A stretch of DNA of 36,461 nucleotides from Bryobacterales bacterium. Its GTDB lineage: Bacteria > Acidobacteriota > Terriglobia > Bryobacterales > Bryobacteraceae. Under the pieces are notes generated by a model, which saw nothing but the letters and a program-made list of their open reading frames with translations, was not told the DNA's origin and made no database searches. Position numbers and translations under genes: made by a program. Where the stretch lies: assembly GCA_003135055.1 (NCBI GenBank), contig PLDF01000200.1:18789-55249 (forward strand), given 5' to 3'. This document shows positions 1 to 7,211 of this stretch, in pieces (the first letter of the stretch is position 1; every line of letters begins with the position of its first letter).

Positions 1-131
1 CTTTCGCGCCGCTCCCCCGCATTACGCGTGAACAAGTCCGTCAGCAGCAGCGCCATGGCGCTGAAAATCACCAGAAACGGCGAGATCAGCAGCAAGGGCA
101 GCGCGCGAACCAGGCGTTTCAGGAAGGCCAT
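1..131 (-). CDS. N-terminal fragment of a membrane protein (partial)
   Basis: An open frame starts at an ATG (bases 131-129) and runs off the left edge of the window. The start is preceded by a purine-rich ribosome binding site, AGAGAAGAA, directly upstream. The 43 visible residues begin MAFLKRLVRALPLLL and form one strongly hydrophobic helix (about residues 9-33) with basic residues before it, so the protein is inserted in the membrane or exported. It lies downstream of, and on the same strand as, the polysaccharide methyltransferase and the Wzt-like ATPase, which suggests a role in surface glycan assembly such as a membrane-anchored sugar transferase. The family cannot be told from this fragment. 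Confidence 0.6.
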   Translation of the reverse strand, partial: MAFLKRLVRALPLLLISPFLVIFSAMALLLTDLFTRNAGERRE

Positions 132-206
132 TTCTTCTCTTAAAAGTCCAATCTCACTTCCGACCCGGCGGCGACCATGCTCCCGTGTCGCTGGGGAACC
201 AAAGGG

Positions 207-264
207 CGTTCACACGAGTGTGAACGCTGCACGCATGTGCCCAGAGGGCGCCCAGTGCGCCACG
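207..264 (-). repeat. Palindromic repeat, copy A of a family shared with the right end of the window
   Basis: A 9-bp perfect inverted repeat, CGTTCACAC (207-215) and GTGTGAACG (218-226), with a 2-base loop is followed by GCACGC (229-234) and GTGCGCCACG (255-264). Read on the minus strand it matches the element at 36428-36461 in two blocks: CGTGGCGCAC, and GCGTGC, one variable base, then GCGTTCACA. It fills the gap between the methyltransferase stop codon (276) and the partial gene at the left edge. It looks like a dispersed REP-type element. The hairpin could also attenuate transcription between the two genes, but no T-run follows. Confidence 0.7.
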
Positions 265-275
265 AATTTCACATT

Positions 276-1526
276 TTAGCTGGCGGGGAATGCCGGACCG
301 AGGCCCACCTTGCGCCCGAGCTTCACCCAGCGGGATTCGTGGAAGAGCGTCACCTGTCGTTGCAGACTCTGCCCTTCGGCTTCGAGCCGGTGCGCCCACG
401 CGGTGCGCTCGTCCAGTTCCTTTTCGGTACGGTGCAATGCCTCCACGGCGCGGACCAGCTCCGCGGTTTGTTTGGCCACATCGGCCTTGAGGCTGGTTTC
501 CACGTCGATGGCCCACTGCGTTTTTTCTTGGGATTCGCTTTCCAGATCGCGGACCTTGGCGGCGTATCCTTCGGCCACTTCGCGCGCGTTCCGCTGGTCG
601 CGCGCCAACTCTTCCTGCAACTCGGCCACCCGCGCGCGCCGCGCTTCCACCTCCTGGTTCAGCCGCTCGGCCCACACGTTGCTGCGATTCAGCTCCTCGG
701 TTTGCCGCTGGTGTTCCCGCTGCAATTGGGCAAGCTCGCTCTTTGCCGTCTCCAGCCAATCGTCCTTCTGCGACAGTTCCCGTTCCAGCAGCCCGATGTG
801 GCGCTCGCGCTCGCGCAGCACGTTGCCGGCGCGCGGTACGTAGACAAATGTCGGGTTCCCAACTTGCGAGCGATTCGCGCAGACTGCCACGAAGAAATGC
901 GATTCCTCAGGCGCGGCAGATCCGGAATCGACGCGGACCTCCACGGTGTTGCCTGCTTCGTGGGGCTGAAACGTGACGCCCTCCACGTGGTTTTCAAGGA
1001 ACAGCGAAACGTGCGGGAAGACCGACCGCAATTCGTCGCGGAACTCCTCGAACTCGAATTCGTGTACGTGGAATGGATTGGCGCCCTCAGCGCCGCGCGA
1101 TTCCGTGTAGTAGAGCTTGTTGGGCGTGGAGACGATGAACTGGCCGTTCGGCGCCAGCGTGCGGCGCGCTTCGCGCAGGAACCGGGCCCAGCCCGTGAGA
1201 TGCTCGATTACTTCGAACGCCACGATGAGATCGAAGCTGCCATCGGCGTGGGGAAGCGCTTCGCACGAAGCCAACTCGAACGAGAGATTCGGCATCGGGT
1301 AAGTGGCACGCGCGAATTCGATGGCATCGGGCGACGAATCGATTCCCACTACGCTCAACGCCGCGCGCGCCAGTTCGGCCGAGCCGTACCCGGCGCCGCA
1401 TCCGGCATCGAGCGCGCGTTTTCCGCGCGCCAGCCGCGCTGCGAAAGCGTAGCGCGCCATATGCTCGTTCAACAGGTCGATATCCACCTGGCCCGGTATC
1501 ACCCGCTCGCCCGTAAATTCAGCCAA
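276..1526 (-). CDS. SAM-dependent methyltransferase with long C-terminal coiled coil (surface polysaccharide)
   Basis: The 416-residue protein starts with a class I methyltransferase fold (about residues 5-215). Motif I is LDAGCGAGYGS (39-49), and an acidic residue at the end of strand 2 is in GIDSSPDA (61-68). A methyltransferase-like FDLIVAFEVIEHL lies at 98-110. Residues 236-395 are a highly charged coiled coil with recurring tryptophans (257, 285, 338, 377), three of them in a WAxxL or WAxxV setting. The start overlaps the end of the upstream ABC ATPase gene by 8 bp, so translation is probably coupled. A methyltransferase plus coiled coil beside a Wzt-type ATPase recalls WbdD, which caps O-antigen chains and measures their length. 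No kinase domain is visible here. The exact acceptor sugar is unknown. Confidence 0.85.
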   Translation of the reverse strand: MAEFTGERVIPGQVDIDLLNEHMARYAFAARLARGKRALDAGCGAGYGSAELARAALSVVGIDSSPDAIEFARATYPMPNLSFELASCEALPHADGSFDLIVAFEVIEHLTGWARFLREARRTLAPNGQFIVSTPNKLYYTESRGAEGANPFHVHEFEFEEFRDELRSVFPHVSLFLENHVEGVTFQPHEAGNTVEVRVDSGSAAPEESHFFVAVCANRSQVGNPTFVYVPRAGNVLRERERHIGLLERELSQKDDWLETAKSELAQLQREHQRQTEELNRSNVWAERLNQEVEARRARVAELQEELARDQRNAREVAEGYAAKVRDLESESQEKTQWAIDVETSLKADVAKQTAELVRAVEALHRTEKELDERTAWAHRLEAEGQSLQRQVTLFHESRWVKLGRKVGLGPAFPAS

Positions 1527-2856
1527 TCAGCTTCTCCAATGGCATCTCCAATACAGGGGCGGGTTCGGATGCGCCGCGAATCCGCGCGTTCACTTCGATA
1601 CGGCAGGGCAGGTGCATGTAGCCGTAGGTCTCCGCTTCGGAGCGGCTCATTTGCAGCGTGACGGCGTTATCGATCCAATCGCACATGGTGTAGCCGTCGA
1701 GCGCTCCATCGGCGATCGCGGGCGAAAAAGAGAATGATGCCGGGTATAACTCCGGCAGATCCAAATAGAAGTCTACGGTAATGATATCGCCCGCCTGCAT
1801 GGGCTCGATTTGGTACCCTTCGCGCACGGTATTGGTGCCCGAAAAATCCATGCCGAGCTGATTGCGCAGCATGAAGCCGACGTTGGGGATGGCCACGTAT
1901 GCGCCGGCGCGCGCGCTGATGCGAACCAGGATCCGCGATGCCGGCTGGAGCATGTGGAGCGGGCGCCCGTTCTCATCGAGCACGGCGATGCCGATGATCC
2001 GGGCCTTGCCGTCGCCGTGGCGATGGTCGATATTCGGAATGGTCTCGACGATTTCCGGCGCGCGGATGGCCGCGGCGGCGGTTCGCGGCGCGTGGCTTTC
2101 TACTTCGTGCAGCCGGTAGGTGGAATCCTTGGCGGCGGTGGCGGCCAGATACTTCGAAATCACCCGCTCGGGCGATCCCAACTCCACGACGCGTCCATGA
2201 TCGAGCCACATGGCGCGGTCGCCGATGGCCTTCACGTCGGCGACGGCATGGGAGACAAACAGGATGGTGACGCCGCGCGCACGCAGCTCATGCACCTTGC
2301 GCATGCAGCGGTGGCGGAAGTAGAGATCGCCCACGGCTAAGGCTTCATCCACCAGCAGAACCTCGGGATCGACATTGATGGCCACCGCGAAGGCCAGGCG
2401 CACCACCATGCCGCTCGAATAGGTTTTCACGGGCTGGTTGATGAACTCGCCGATTTCGGCGAAGCTCTCGATGTCCTTGTAGCGCGCGTCGATCTGTCGT
2501 CTGGTGAGGCCGAGAATGGACCCGTTCAGATAGACGTTATCGCGCCCGCTGAATTCCGGGTTGAAACCCGCGCCCAATTCGAGCAGCGCCGAAACCCGGC
2601 CGTTCACGGCGATGCTTCCCTTGGTGGGATGCATGATTCCGGCCACCATTTGCAGCAGCGTGCTTTTGCCCGATCCATTTTCGCCGACGATGCAGAAGGT
2701 TTCGCCGCGCTTGGCTTCGAAACTGACATCGTGCAGCGCCCAGAAATCGCGATGGCAATTGAGGCGGTTGAAGGTGAGCAACTCCTTCAGACGCCCGGCG
2801 GGCGCGTCGTAGATGGAGTAGCTCTTGGAAACTGCCTGGAATTCGACGGCGTTCAC
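1519..2856 (-). CDS. ABC transporter ATP-binding protein, Wzt-like, with C-terminal glycan-binding domain
   Basis: This is the nucleotide-binding subunit of an ABC exporter for surface polysaccharide (teichoic acid, O-antigen or capsule type). Visible motifs are Walker A GENGSGKST (58-66), the signature YSSGM (146-150) and Walker B VLLVDEALAVGD (166-177). The spacing and the GAGFNPEFSGRDN stretch before the signature are typical of the Wzt/TagH group. Residues about 260-435 form a second, beta-rich domain that fits Wzt_C, which in E. coli O9a/O8 binds the capped non-reducing end of the chain. The start is a GTG (2856-2854) with no clear Shine-Dalgarno. No permease gene (Wzm) is in the window; it should lie elsewhere. 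The downstream methyltransferase overlaps by 8 bp. Confidence 0.9.
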   Translation of the reverse strand: MNAVEFQAVSKSYSIYDAPAGRLKELLTFNRLNCHRDFWALHDVSFEAKRGETFCIVGENGSGKSTLLQMVAGIMHPTKGSIAVNGRVSALLELGAGFNPEFSGRDNVYLNGSILGLTRRQIDARYKDIESFAEIGEFINQPVKTYSSGMVVRLAFAVAINVDPEVLLVDEALAVGDLYFRHRCMRKVHELRARGVTILFVSHAVADVKAIGDRAMWLDHGRVVELGSPERVISKYLAATAAKDSTYRLHEVESHAPRTAAAAIRAPEIVETIPNIDHRHGDGKARIIGIAVLDENGRPLHMLQPASRILVRISARAGAYVAIPNVGFMLRNQLGMDFSGTNTVREGYQIEPMQAGDIITVDFYLDLPELYPASFSFSPAIADGALDGYTMCDWIDNAVTLQMSRSEAETYGYMHLPCRIEVNARIRGASEPAPVLEMPLEKLIG

Positions 2857-2982
2857 GATGGAAGAAACACCAGTGTAACGGAAGTGGGATGAGCGGCGCT
2901 TTGAGGAGAACGGAGCAACGGAGCAGGCGTACCGATGGAGCGCTGGGAGCGTTACTGGAAGGTCGCGCCGCGCTTGAACCCG

Positions 2983-3197
2983 TCAGAGGGCTCCGACAAA
3001 TTCTTCGATGGTGAGACCGGCTTGCCGAAGAATATTCCGGAGCGTGCCGACAACAACGAAGCGATGGGTTGGGACCGTCACTCGCCTCTCGCCTTTGGTC
3101 ATTGGACATGGGAACCTTTTTGGCGTACTGGCTCGAGGCCAAGCCGTTGAAGAGCTTTGACAATCTCGGCTCCGGAAAGATCACGGGGAAGTTTCAC
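2983..3197 (-). pseudogene. hicA: HicA-type mRNA interferase toxin, broken by a one-base frameshift
   Basis: Reading from GTG at 3197, the frame gives KLPRDLSGAEIVKALQRLGL and then RQKGSHV, before a stop TGA at 3102-3100. One frame over, it continues MTKGERRVTVPTH and FVVVGTLRNILRQAG up to a stop at 2985-2983. Together these make a complete HicA of about 71 residues: a small double-stranded-RNA-binding-like fold with the catalytic histidine in GSH. One base is missing near 3103-3106, so the total length of 215 bp is not a multiple of three. The gene overlaps the stop of hicB in the tetranucleotide GTGA (3197-3194), the usual coupled arrangement. It may be a true inactivating mutation or a sequence error; all expected motifs are otherwise present. 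Confidence 0.75.
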
Positions 3198-3418
3198 GCC
3201 GGGACAAGGATCGCATCGTTTACAAAATGAAGACGGATGCGGCGCGGAGTTTCTTCGCCATCGAAATGAACGCTGACTGCTTCCATGACTTGCTGCTGCA
3301 AATCACGGAGGTCTTCGCCCTGCGTCGTAATGCCACCCGACCCGTGTGGTCCGTCCCATGACGCGACCAGGAAGCCCGATTCCTCATCCCGCTGCACCTG
3401 AAAGGCGATTTCGTCCAT
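3194..3418 (-). CDS. hicB: HicB-type antitoxin, short form
   Basis: The 74-residue protein has the partial RNase H-like fold of small HicB antitoxins: a strand with IAFQVQRDEESGFLVASWD (about 4-22), a conserved glycine region with ITTQGEDL, and a helix DLRDLQQQVMEAVSVHF (about 37-53), followed by a basic strand. Proteins of this type are often misnamed 2-oxoisovalerate dehydrogenase. It is the first gene of the pair and precedes the frameshifted hicA with a 4-bp overlap. It would neutralise HicA and probably repress the operon, although no separate DNA-binding domain is visible at this length. Identification rests on the fold pattern and above all on the adjacent HicA sequence. Confidence 0.75.
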   Translation of the reverse strand: MDEIAFQVQRDEESGFLVASWDGPHGSGGITTQGEDLRDLQQQVMEAVSVHFDGEETPRRIRLHFVNDAILVPA

Positions 3419-3531
3419 GCACTTTTAACCATAGCGCGGCGCTCTGACGCGGTCAATGGCAATGCGGGGCCGCATGCACCCAGAGTTTGCAAGCATCCAT
3501 AATAGGGAAGAAGAGTTGCTAGAGGTAAACG

Positions 3532-3792
3532 ATGGAACCGAATCATACTCAAGAACGCCAGCAGGCCCACGCGCTGCTTGATATGCTGCCGGACGAGAAG
3601 CTGAACGCGGTGCGTAACCTTCTCGAAGTGATGGTGGAGCCGCTCTCGCGCTCGTTGGCTCTGGCTCCCGTGGAAGAGGAGGAGATTACACCCGAGACGG
3701 CCGCCGCGTTGGACCGCGCACGCGCTTCCCTATCTCGTGGCGAAGGCATCCCGCACGACGAGATCCGCCGCGAGTTCGGTTTGAGCAATTGA
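3532..3792 (+). CDS. Antitoxin-like protein upstream of a RelE/ParE-type toxin remnant
   Basis: An 86-residue acidic protein starts with MEPNHTQERQQAHALLDMLP and a helical segment DEKLNAVRNLLEVMV (about 21-35). A Glu-rich linker follows, and the end IPHDEIRREFGL resembles the toxin-wrapping tail of small type II antitoxins. AGAGG lies just upstream of the ATG. The stop codon overlaps the TTG start of the toxin remnant by 4 bp (TTGA, 3789-3792). I do not recognise the exact antitoxin family; the assignment is mainly from position and tail sequence. The toxin frame is broken, so this antitoxin may now be an orphan. Confidence 0.7.
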   Translation: MEPNHTQERQQAHALLDMLPDEKLNAVRNLLEVMVEPLSRSLALAPVEEEEITPETAAALDRARASLSRGEGIPHDEIRREFGLSN

Positions 3793-4060
3793 GCGCAGAC
3801 GCCGCACCCCGTAGGATCTCCGTAATCTGGTCGGCCGAGGCACGCGCCGATCTCCGCGCCATTTGAGCGCAGCCCGGCCATCCGGATTCGTCATTGCGTC
3901 GAACATTACCTTGCCAGCCGCAACGGCGCTTTGAAAAAACTCAAGCCTCCGTTCTCCGGATTCCGCCTACGCTAGCGACTACCGCGTCTTCATCGACTCG
4001 AAGGATGAAAACGTCATCGAAATCACCGCTGTTCGACACCGGCGCGAGGCCTACCGATAA
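3789..4060 (+). pseudogene. RelE/ParE-type toxin with two frameshifts
   Basis: From TTG at 3789 the frame reads ISVIWSAEARADLRAI and stops at TGA (3864-3866) after a TTT run. Removing one T of 3862-3864 restores the frame as ERSPAIRIRHCVEHYLASR, then LKKLKPPFSGFRLR. A second stop, TAG at 3973-3975, is bypassed by another shift, giving DYRVFIDSKDENVIEITAV, then RHRREAYR and a stop at 4058-4060. The reconstructed product of about 89 residues has the RelE/ParE layout: an N-terminal strand-helix, a basic core LKKLK, the LRxxDYRV strand, and a C-terminal strand ending RHRREAY. As an mRNA-interferase or gyrase-poison type toxin it is inactive in this form. Two independent shifts make a sequencing error less likely than real decay. 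Confidence 0.75.
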
Positions 4061-4082
4061 AGAGTATCGATCAAGGTCTCAG

Positions 4083-4101
4083 GCATCTCACGTTGAGATG
4101 C
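4083..4101. promoter_or_regulatory. Inverted repeat ahead of vapBC
   Basis: GCATCTC (4083-4089) and GAGATGC (4095-4101) form a perfect 7-bp inverted repeat with a 5-base spacer. It sits between the end of the broken RelE-like toxin (4060) and vapB (4157). A second small palindrome, GTGTACAC, is at 4140-4147, ten bases before the vapB start. Ribbon-helix-helix antitoxins bind such palindromes, so either could be the autoregulatory operator. The first could instead be a weak transcription-stopping hairpin. Function is inferred only. Confidence 0.35.
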
Positions 4102-4156
4102 GTTCCGGCGGATCGCGCTCGACTGTCCACACCAATTTCGTGTACACTGGAATTGT

Positions 4157-4381
4157 ATGAGGAATGTCACCCTCAGTGCCGAAGAAGAGTTGATCGAACA
4201 GGCCCGCCAAATCGCGCGCGCGAAGCACACAACACTCAACCAAGCTTTTCGGGACTGGCTGAAAGACTATACGGCGCGGGAGAGCGGTCTGCGGGAATAC
4301 AAGGCGCTGATGCGCAGTCTTGCCCAATCGGGAGTGCGGGCCGGACGCAAGTTCTCGCGAGAAGAGATGAATGAGCGTTAG
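4157..4381 (+). CDS. vapB: VapB-like antitoxin (ribbon-helix-helix type)
   Basis: The 74-residue protein opens MRNVTLSAEEELIEQARQIA and continues AKHTTLNQAFRDWL. That is a short strand followed by two helices, as in MetJ/Arc-type antitoxins that bind DNA as dimers. The C-terminal half is charged and likely wraps the toxin. Its stop lies 11 bp inside the downstream PIN-domain gene (overlap 4371-4381), the standard coupling for vapBC. It should bind and inhibit VapC and repress its own promoter, possibly through the palindromes at 4083-4101 or 4140-4147. Confidence 0.85.
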   Translation: MRNVTLSAEEELIEQARQIARAKHTTLNQAFRDWLKDYTARESGLREYKALMRSLAQSGVRAGRKFSREEMNER

Positions 4382-4793
4382 AGCGTTTCTAGACACGAAT
4401 ATCTTTGTGTATGCCGTCGACCAGTGTGACGACCAAAAGAAGGCGACTGCCGATGCCCTGATCGGTCGCGCGATCGATCGAAAAACCGGAGTTGTCAGCT
4501 ATCAGGTGGTTCAGGAGTTTCTGAATGTCGCGCTGAAGAAGTTCGCGGTCCCCTTCACCACCGAGCAGGCGCGGCTGTATATCGGCGCGGTATTCCGGCC
4601 GCTGTTCGCGGTGCAGCCCTCGATGGGGCTGTTCAGCGATGCCCTCGACATCCGTTCACGCCACCGTCTCTCCTGGTACGATTCCCTGATCGTCGCGGCC
4701 GCGGTTGAAGCGGGGTGCTCGGTTTTGTATACCGAAGATCTCCGCCATGGAACAAAGATTAGCGGCGTGCGGATCGAGAATCCGTTTCTGTAG
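4371..4793 (+). CDS. vapC: VapC-like PIN-domain ribonuclease toxin
   Basis: The 140-residue protein has a complete PIN domain. The acidic metal ligands are visible in FLDTN (Asp8), VVQEFLNV (the conserved Glu), WYDSLIVAAA (Asp) and YTEDL (Asp). PIN toxins cleave specific RNAs, commonly tRNA or rRNA, when the antitoxin is lost. It overlaps vapB by 11 bp and converges on the decarboxylase gene, with 40 bp between the stops. Unlike the two neighbouring toxin genes it is intact, so this is the only module of the three that looks functional. Confidence 0.9.
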   Translation: MSVRAFLDTNIFVYAVDQCDDQKKATADALIGRAIDRKTGVVSYQVVQEFLNVALKKFAVPFTTEQARLYIGAVFRPLFAVQPSMGLFSDALDIRSRHRLSWYDSLIVAAAVEAGCSVLYTEDLRHGTKISGVRIENPFL

Positions 4794-4795
4794 CC

Positions 4796-4810
4796 TGCCG
4801 GATGCCGGCA
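4796..4810. terminator. Possible hairpin between convergent genes
   Basis: TGCCGG (4796-4801) and CCGGCA (4805-4810) form a 6-bp perfect inverted repeat directly after the vapC stop and before the convergent decarboxylase stop (4834). It has no T-run on either strand, so it is a weak terminator candidate at best. Confidence 0.25.
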
Positions 4811-4833
4811 CCGGCGGCAATGTCTCGACCCGT

Positions 4834-6264
4834 TCAGATGGACGCGCCCCGCTCCGTTTCCGCTTCCCTGCGAATCAACTTCCAAAGCGCTTCGACATGC
4901 TCGCGCTCGGTCAGGATCGCGCCGATTGAGACGCGTACCATCCACTGTCCGTCGAGAATCGCCGGCGTCAGATACGCTGCGCCTGACCGGTTCACACGGT
5001 CCACCCAGCCGAGCGTATGTTTGTCGAGAGCTTCCCCCTCCAGTCCCTGTGGCTGCTGGCGAATGCAGATGGTTTGCAGGGGGACCGGGGCCAGGACGCT
5101 CCAGCCTGGAGTATTGCGGACCTGACCGGCAAACCATTGGGCGTTCTCGAGGTCGCGCCGCAGGCGATTCTGCAGAGCGGTTACGCCCTGCTCACGGATC
5201 ATGAACCACAGTTTCAATGCGCGGAAGCGCCGCCCCAGGGGCAGTCCCCAATCGCGGAGGTTCTTCACCTGTGCGTCGGCGGACGATTGCAAATAACTGG
5301 GGTGGGTCGACATGACACGGATCAGATGCTCAGGATCGCGAACGTAATACAGCGAGCAATCGAATGCGACGCCCAGCCATTTGTGAGGATTCAGAACCAG
5401 CGAGTCGGCGGACTCGATGCCTTGCCACATCCAGCGGCATTCGGGAACAATCATGGCCGAGCCGGCCATCGCGGCATCGACGTGCAACCAGATTCCGTGA
5501 CGGTTCGCAACGCGCGCCAGGTCTTCCACCGGATCGAGCGCCGTCGAGGTGGTGGTTCCGGTGGTGGCGACGACCGCGCAGGGCAGCAAACCCGCGGCGA
5601 GGTCGCGCTGGATAGCCTCTTCCAATGCGGCGGCGCGCATCCCATAGTTCGAATCGTGTGCGACCACGCGCACATTGCGGCGGCCGAAACCGGCGAGTAG
5701 CGCGGCTTTGTCCACCGAGCTATGACTATGCGCCGAAGCGTAAACTACCAGCGGTTGCTTCTCGGCTTGCAGTCCGCCGCGGCTGAGGCTGTAGTTAGTA
5801 ACTCTCTCGCGGGCGCACATCAGGGCGACCAGGGTGCAAGTGGAGGCCGTGTCATGGATCACTCCGCTCCATGCATCGGATAGCCCGGTCATCTTACGCA
5901 TCCAGTCGGTGACCACCTCCTCGATCTCGGTCAGAGCCGGGCTCGATTGCCAGGAGAGGCCCAGCACGCCGAGACCGGTACTGGCGAAATCGCCGAGCAC
6001 GCTCGCCAGCAGCCCGTTTGAGGGGAAGTATCCGAAGAAACTCGGGTGTTGCCAGTGTGAGAGTCCCGGCACAACGATCTTGTCGAGATCGCCGAGAATT
6101 CCGGCAAAGGGCTCGGGCGCGAGCGGAGGTTCGGCGGGAAGCAGGGCTTTGACCTCACCCGGCGCGGTTTGAGCCATCACCGGCAGATCGGCGACGCGGG
6201 TCCGGTAGTCGGCGATCCAATCGATCAACCGGTGACCCGCCGCGCGAAATTCTTCAGGAGTCAT
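4834..6264 (-). CDS. PLP-dependent group II amino acid decarboxylase (aromatic-L-amino-acid decarboxylase-like)
   Basis: The 476-residue protein is full length for the DDC/tyrosine decarboxylase family. The N-terminal part has the family signature around HPSFFGYFPS (73-82). PLP is expected to stack on His181 (in SAHSHSSVDKA), to be held by Asp263 in HVDAAMAGS, and to form the Schiff base with Lys295 in NPHKWLG. It probably removes CO2 from an aromatic or related L-amino acid to give an amine. The substrate cannot be fixed from sequence. The gene follows the decayed aldehyde dehydrogenase by 18 bp on the same strand, so both were probably one operon. A class III aminotransferase is divergent. 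Together they suggest amine formation and turnover. Confidence 0.93.
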   Translation of the reverse strand: MTPEEFRAAGHRLIDWIADYRTRVADLPVMAQTAPGEVKALLPAEPPLAPEPFAGILGDLDKIVVPGLSHWQHPSFFGYFPSNGLLASVLGDFASTGLGVLGLSWQSSPALTEIEEVVTDWMRKMTGLSDAWSGVIHDTASTCTLVALMCARERVTNYSLSRGGLQAEKQPLVVYASAHSHSSVDKAALLAGFGRRNVRVVAHDSNYGMRAAALEEAIQRDLAAGLLPCAVVATTGTTTSTALDPVEDLARVANRHGIWLHVDAAMAGSAMIVPECRWMWQGIESADSLVLNPHKWLGVAFDCSLYYVRDPEHLIRVMSTHPSYLQSSADAQVKNLRDWGLPLGRRFRALKLWFMIREQGVTALQNRLRRDLENAQWFAGQVRNTPGWSVLAPVPLQTICIRQQPQGLEGEALDKHTLGWVDRVNRSGAAYLTPAILDGQWMVRVSIGAILTEREHVEALWKLIRREAETERGASI

Positions 6265-6282
6265 GTTTGAGTTACCATCCGT

Positions 6283-6957
6283 CTACAAGGCGATCCGGGC
6301 GGTCTTGAGGTCGAGGTTTTTCTTGAGAGAGCGCCAAGACTTTTAGCATCCATGGCCTGATTGCTTAAACCCGCCGAGCGGCACGGCGAGATCGGCGCCG
6401 CCATACGTGTTCACGTGAATCACGCCGGCATCGACGGCGCGAATCATGCGACGCGCCGTCCCAGGATTCGATGTCCATACCGCGGACGCAAGGCCGTCCA
6501 CGGTTGAAGTGGCTAACTCGGCCGCCAGCGCCGTGGGCGCAATCTCGCCACAGATCTTGTCGGCGGATTCGGCGGAGTAGCGGAAGGTGGCCGCAGCGGA
6601 AAGTGGCTCGGCCTGGTAAGCCATGCCGATCACAGCGGCGTTGTCGCGCACGCCTAGCATCGCGATCTCGAGCGCATGAGTCTCGATGAGATCGGCCGGC
6701 TTCAGGAGTTTCTTCTTTCGTTCGGCTAGCGCGACCCGCCACCAGACGCCCTTCCGATAAGACTGGCGCGCGGCCGCCACCGCATGATAGATTTCGCGGT
6801 GGGTTCCAGTCGCGATGGTGGTAAAGACGCGGCCGTCGATCCCGCTCAAGCCATCGAGCGCCGCTCCATCCTGGCTCGAGGCAAGCTTGCCGCCGGTCCA
6901 ATGGTCTTGGGGCGGCACGGCGCTGAGGCGCAGGCGATCGATGAGAACTCGGCCCAT
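6283..6957 (-). pseudogene. Aldehyde dehydrogenase, core deleted and 3' end frameshifted
   Basis: The N-terminal part has ALDH features (SGIDGRVFTTIATG, AVAAARQSYRKGVW, ADKICGEIAPTAL), resembling gamma-glutamyl-gamma-aminobutyraldehyde dehydrogenase (PuuC-like). Around base 6513 the sequence jumps in frame to the extreme C-terminal region (GLASAVWTSNPGTARRM, HVNTYGGADLAVPLGGFKQSG). By comparison with family layout, about 290 residues are missing, including the nucleotide-binding core, the catalytic glutamate and the nucleophilic cysteine. A frameshift near 6343 then creates an early stop. In the next frame the usual tail can still be read (KSLGALKKNLDLKTARIAL) to a TAG at 6285-6283. It cannot be an active dehydrogenase. 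The start at 6957 is a guess; the open frame extends up to 7158 without recognisable sequence. Confidence 0.85.
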
Positions 6958-6996
6958 CGCATTCCAGACTTGCAAAGACTCCGCCCCGCTGTCAAG

Positions 6997-7185
6997 ATGA
7001 CTAACATATTCATGATCTCGATTCCGTTTCATCGGTTCAATTGGGACTTGCCGCCGGCGAGTGCGTTTCGTGGACGATCGGAAGACGAATATCGATGGGC
7101 GGACGCCGTGGGCCTGCCTTGCGTTCCCTTCGATGTGACCCGGCCGGCGGAGTCCCACGGGCGCCGCTTCGGAGACTCGGGTTGA
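6997..7185 (+). CDS. Doubtful small ORF in the divergent intergenic region
   Basis: A 62-codon frame (MTNIFMISIPFHRFNWDLPP and onward) fills most of the gap between the aldehyde dehydrogenase remnant and the aminotransferase start, ending 26 bp before the latter. There is no clear Shine-Dalgarno and I recognise no family. It may be chance, a leader, or part of an older gene. The region must also hold the promoters for both divergent units, which argues against a conserved gene. Confidence 0.2.
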   Translation: MTNIFMISIPFHRFNWDLPPASAFRGRSEDEYRWADAVGLPCVPFDVTRPAESHGRRFGDSG

Positions 7186-7211
7186 GCGTCAATACTTTCA
7201 GGAGACAAGCT

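Noticed and set aside
177..1661. A 494-codon open frame on the plus strand
   Set aside because: It lies opposite the methyltransferase and runs into the Wzt-like ATPase gene; its translation has no family features and reflects the GC-rich codon pattern of the real minus-strand genes.
2935..3150. A 71-codon plus-strand frame
   Set aside because: It is opposite the hicA remnant, whose protein sequence is recognisable on the minus strand.
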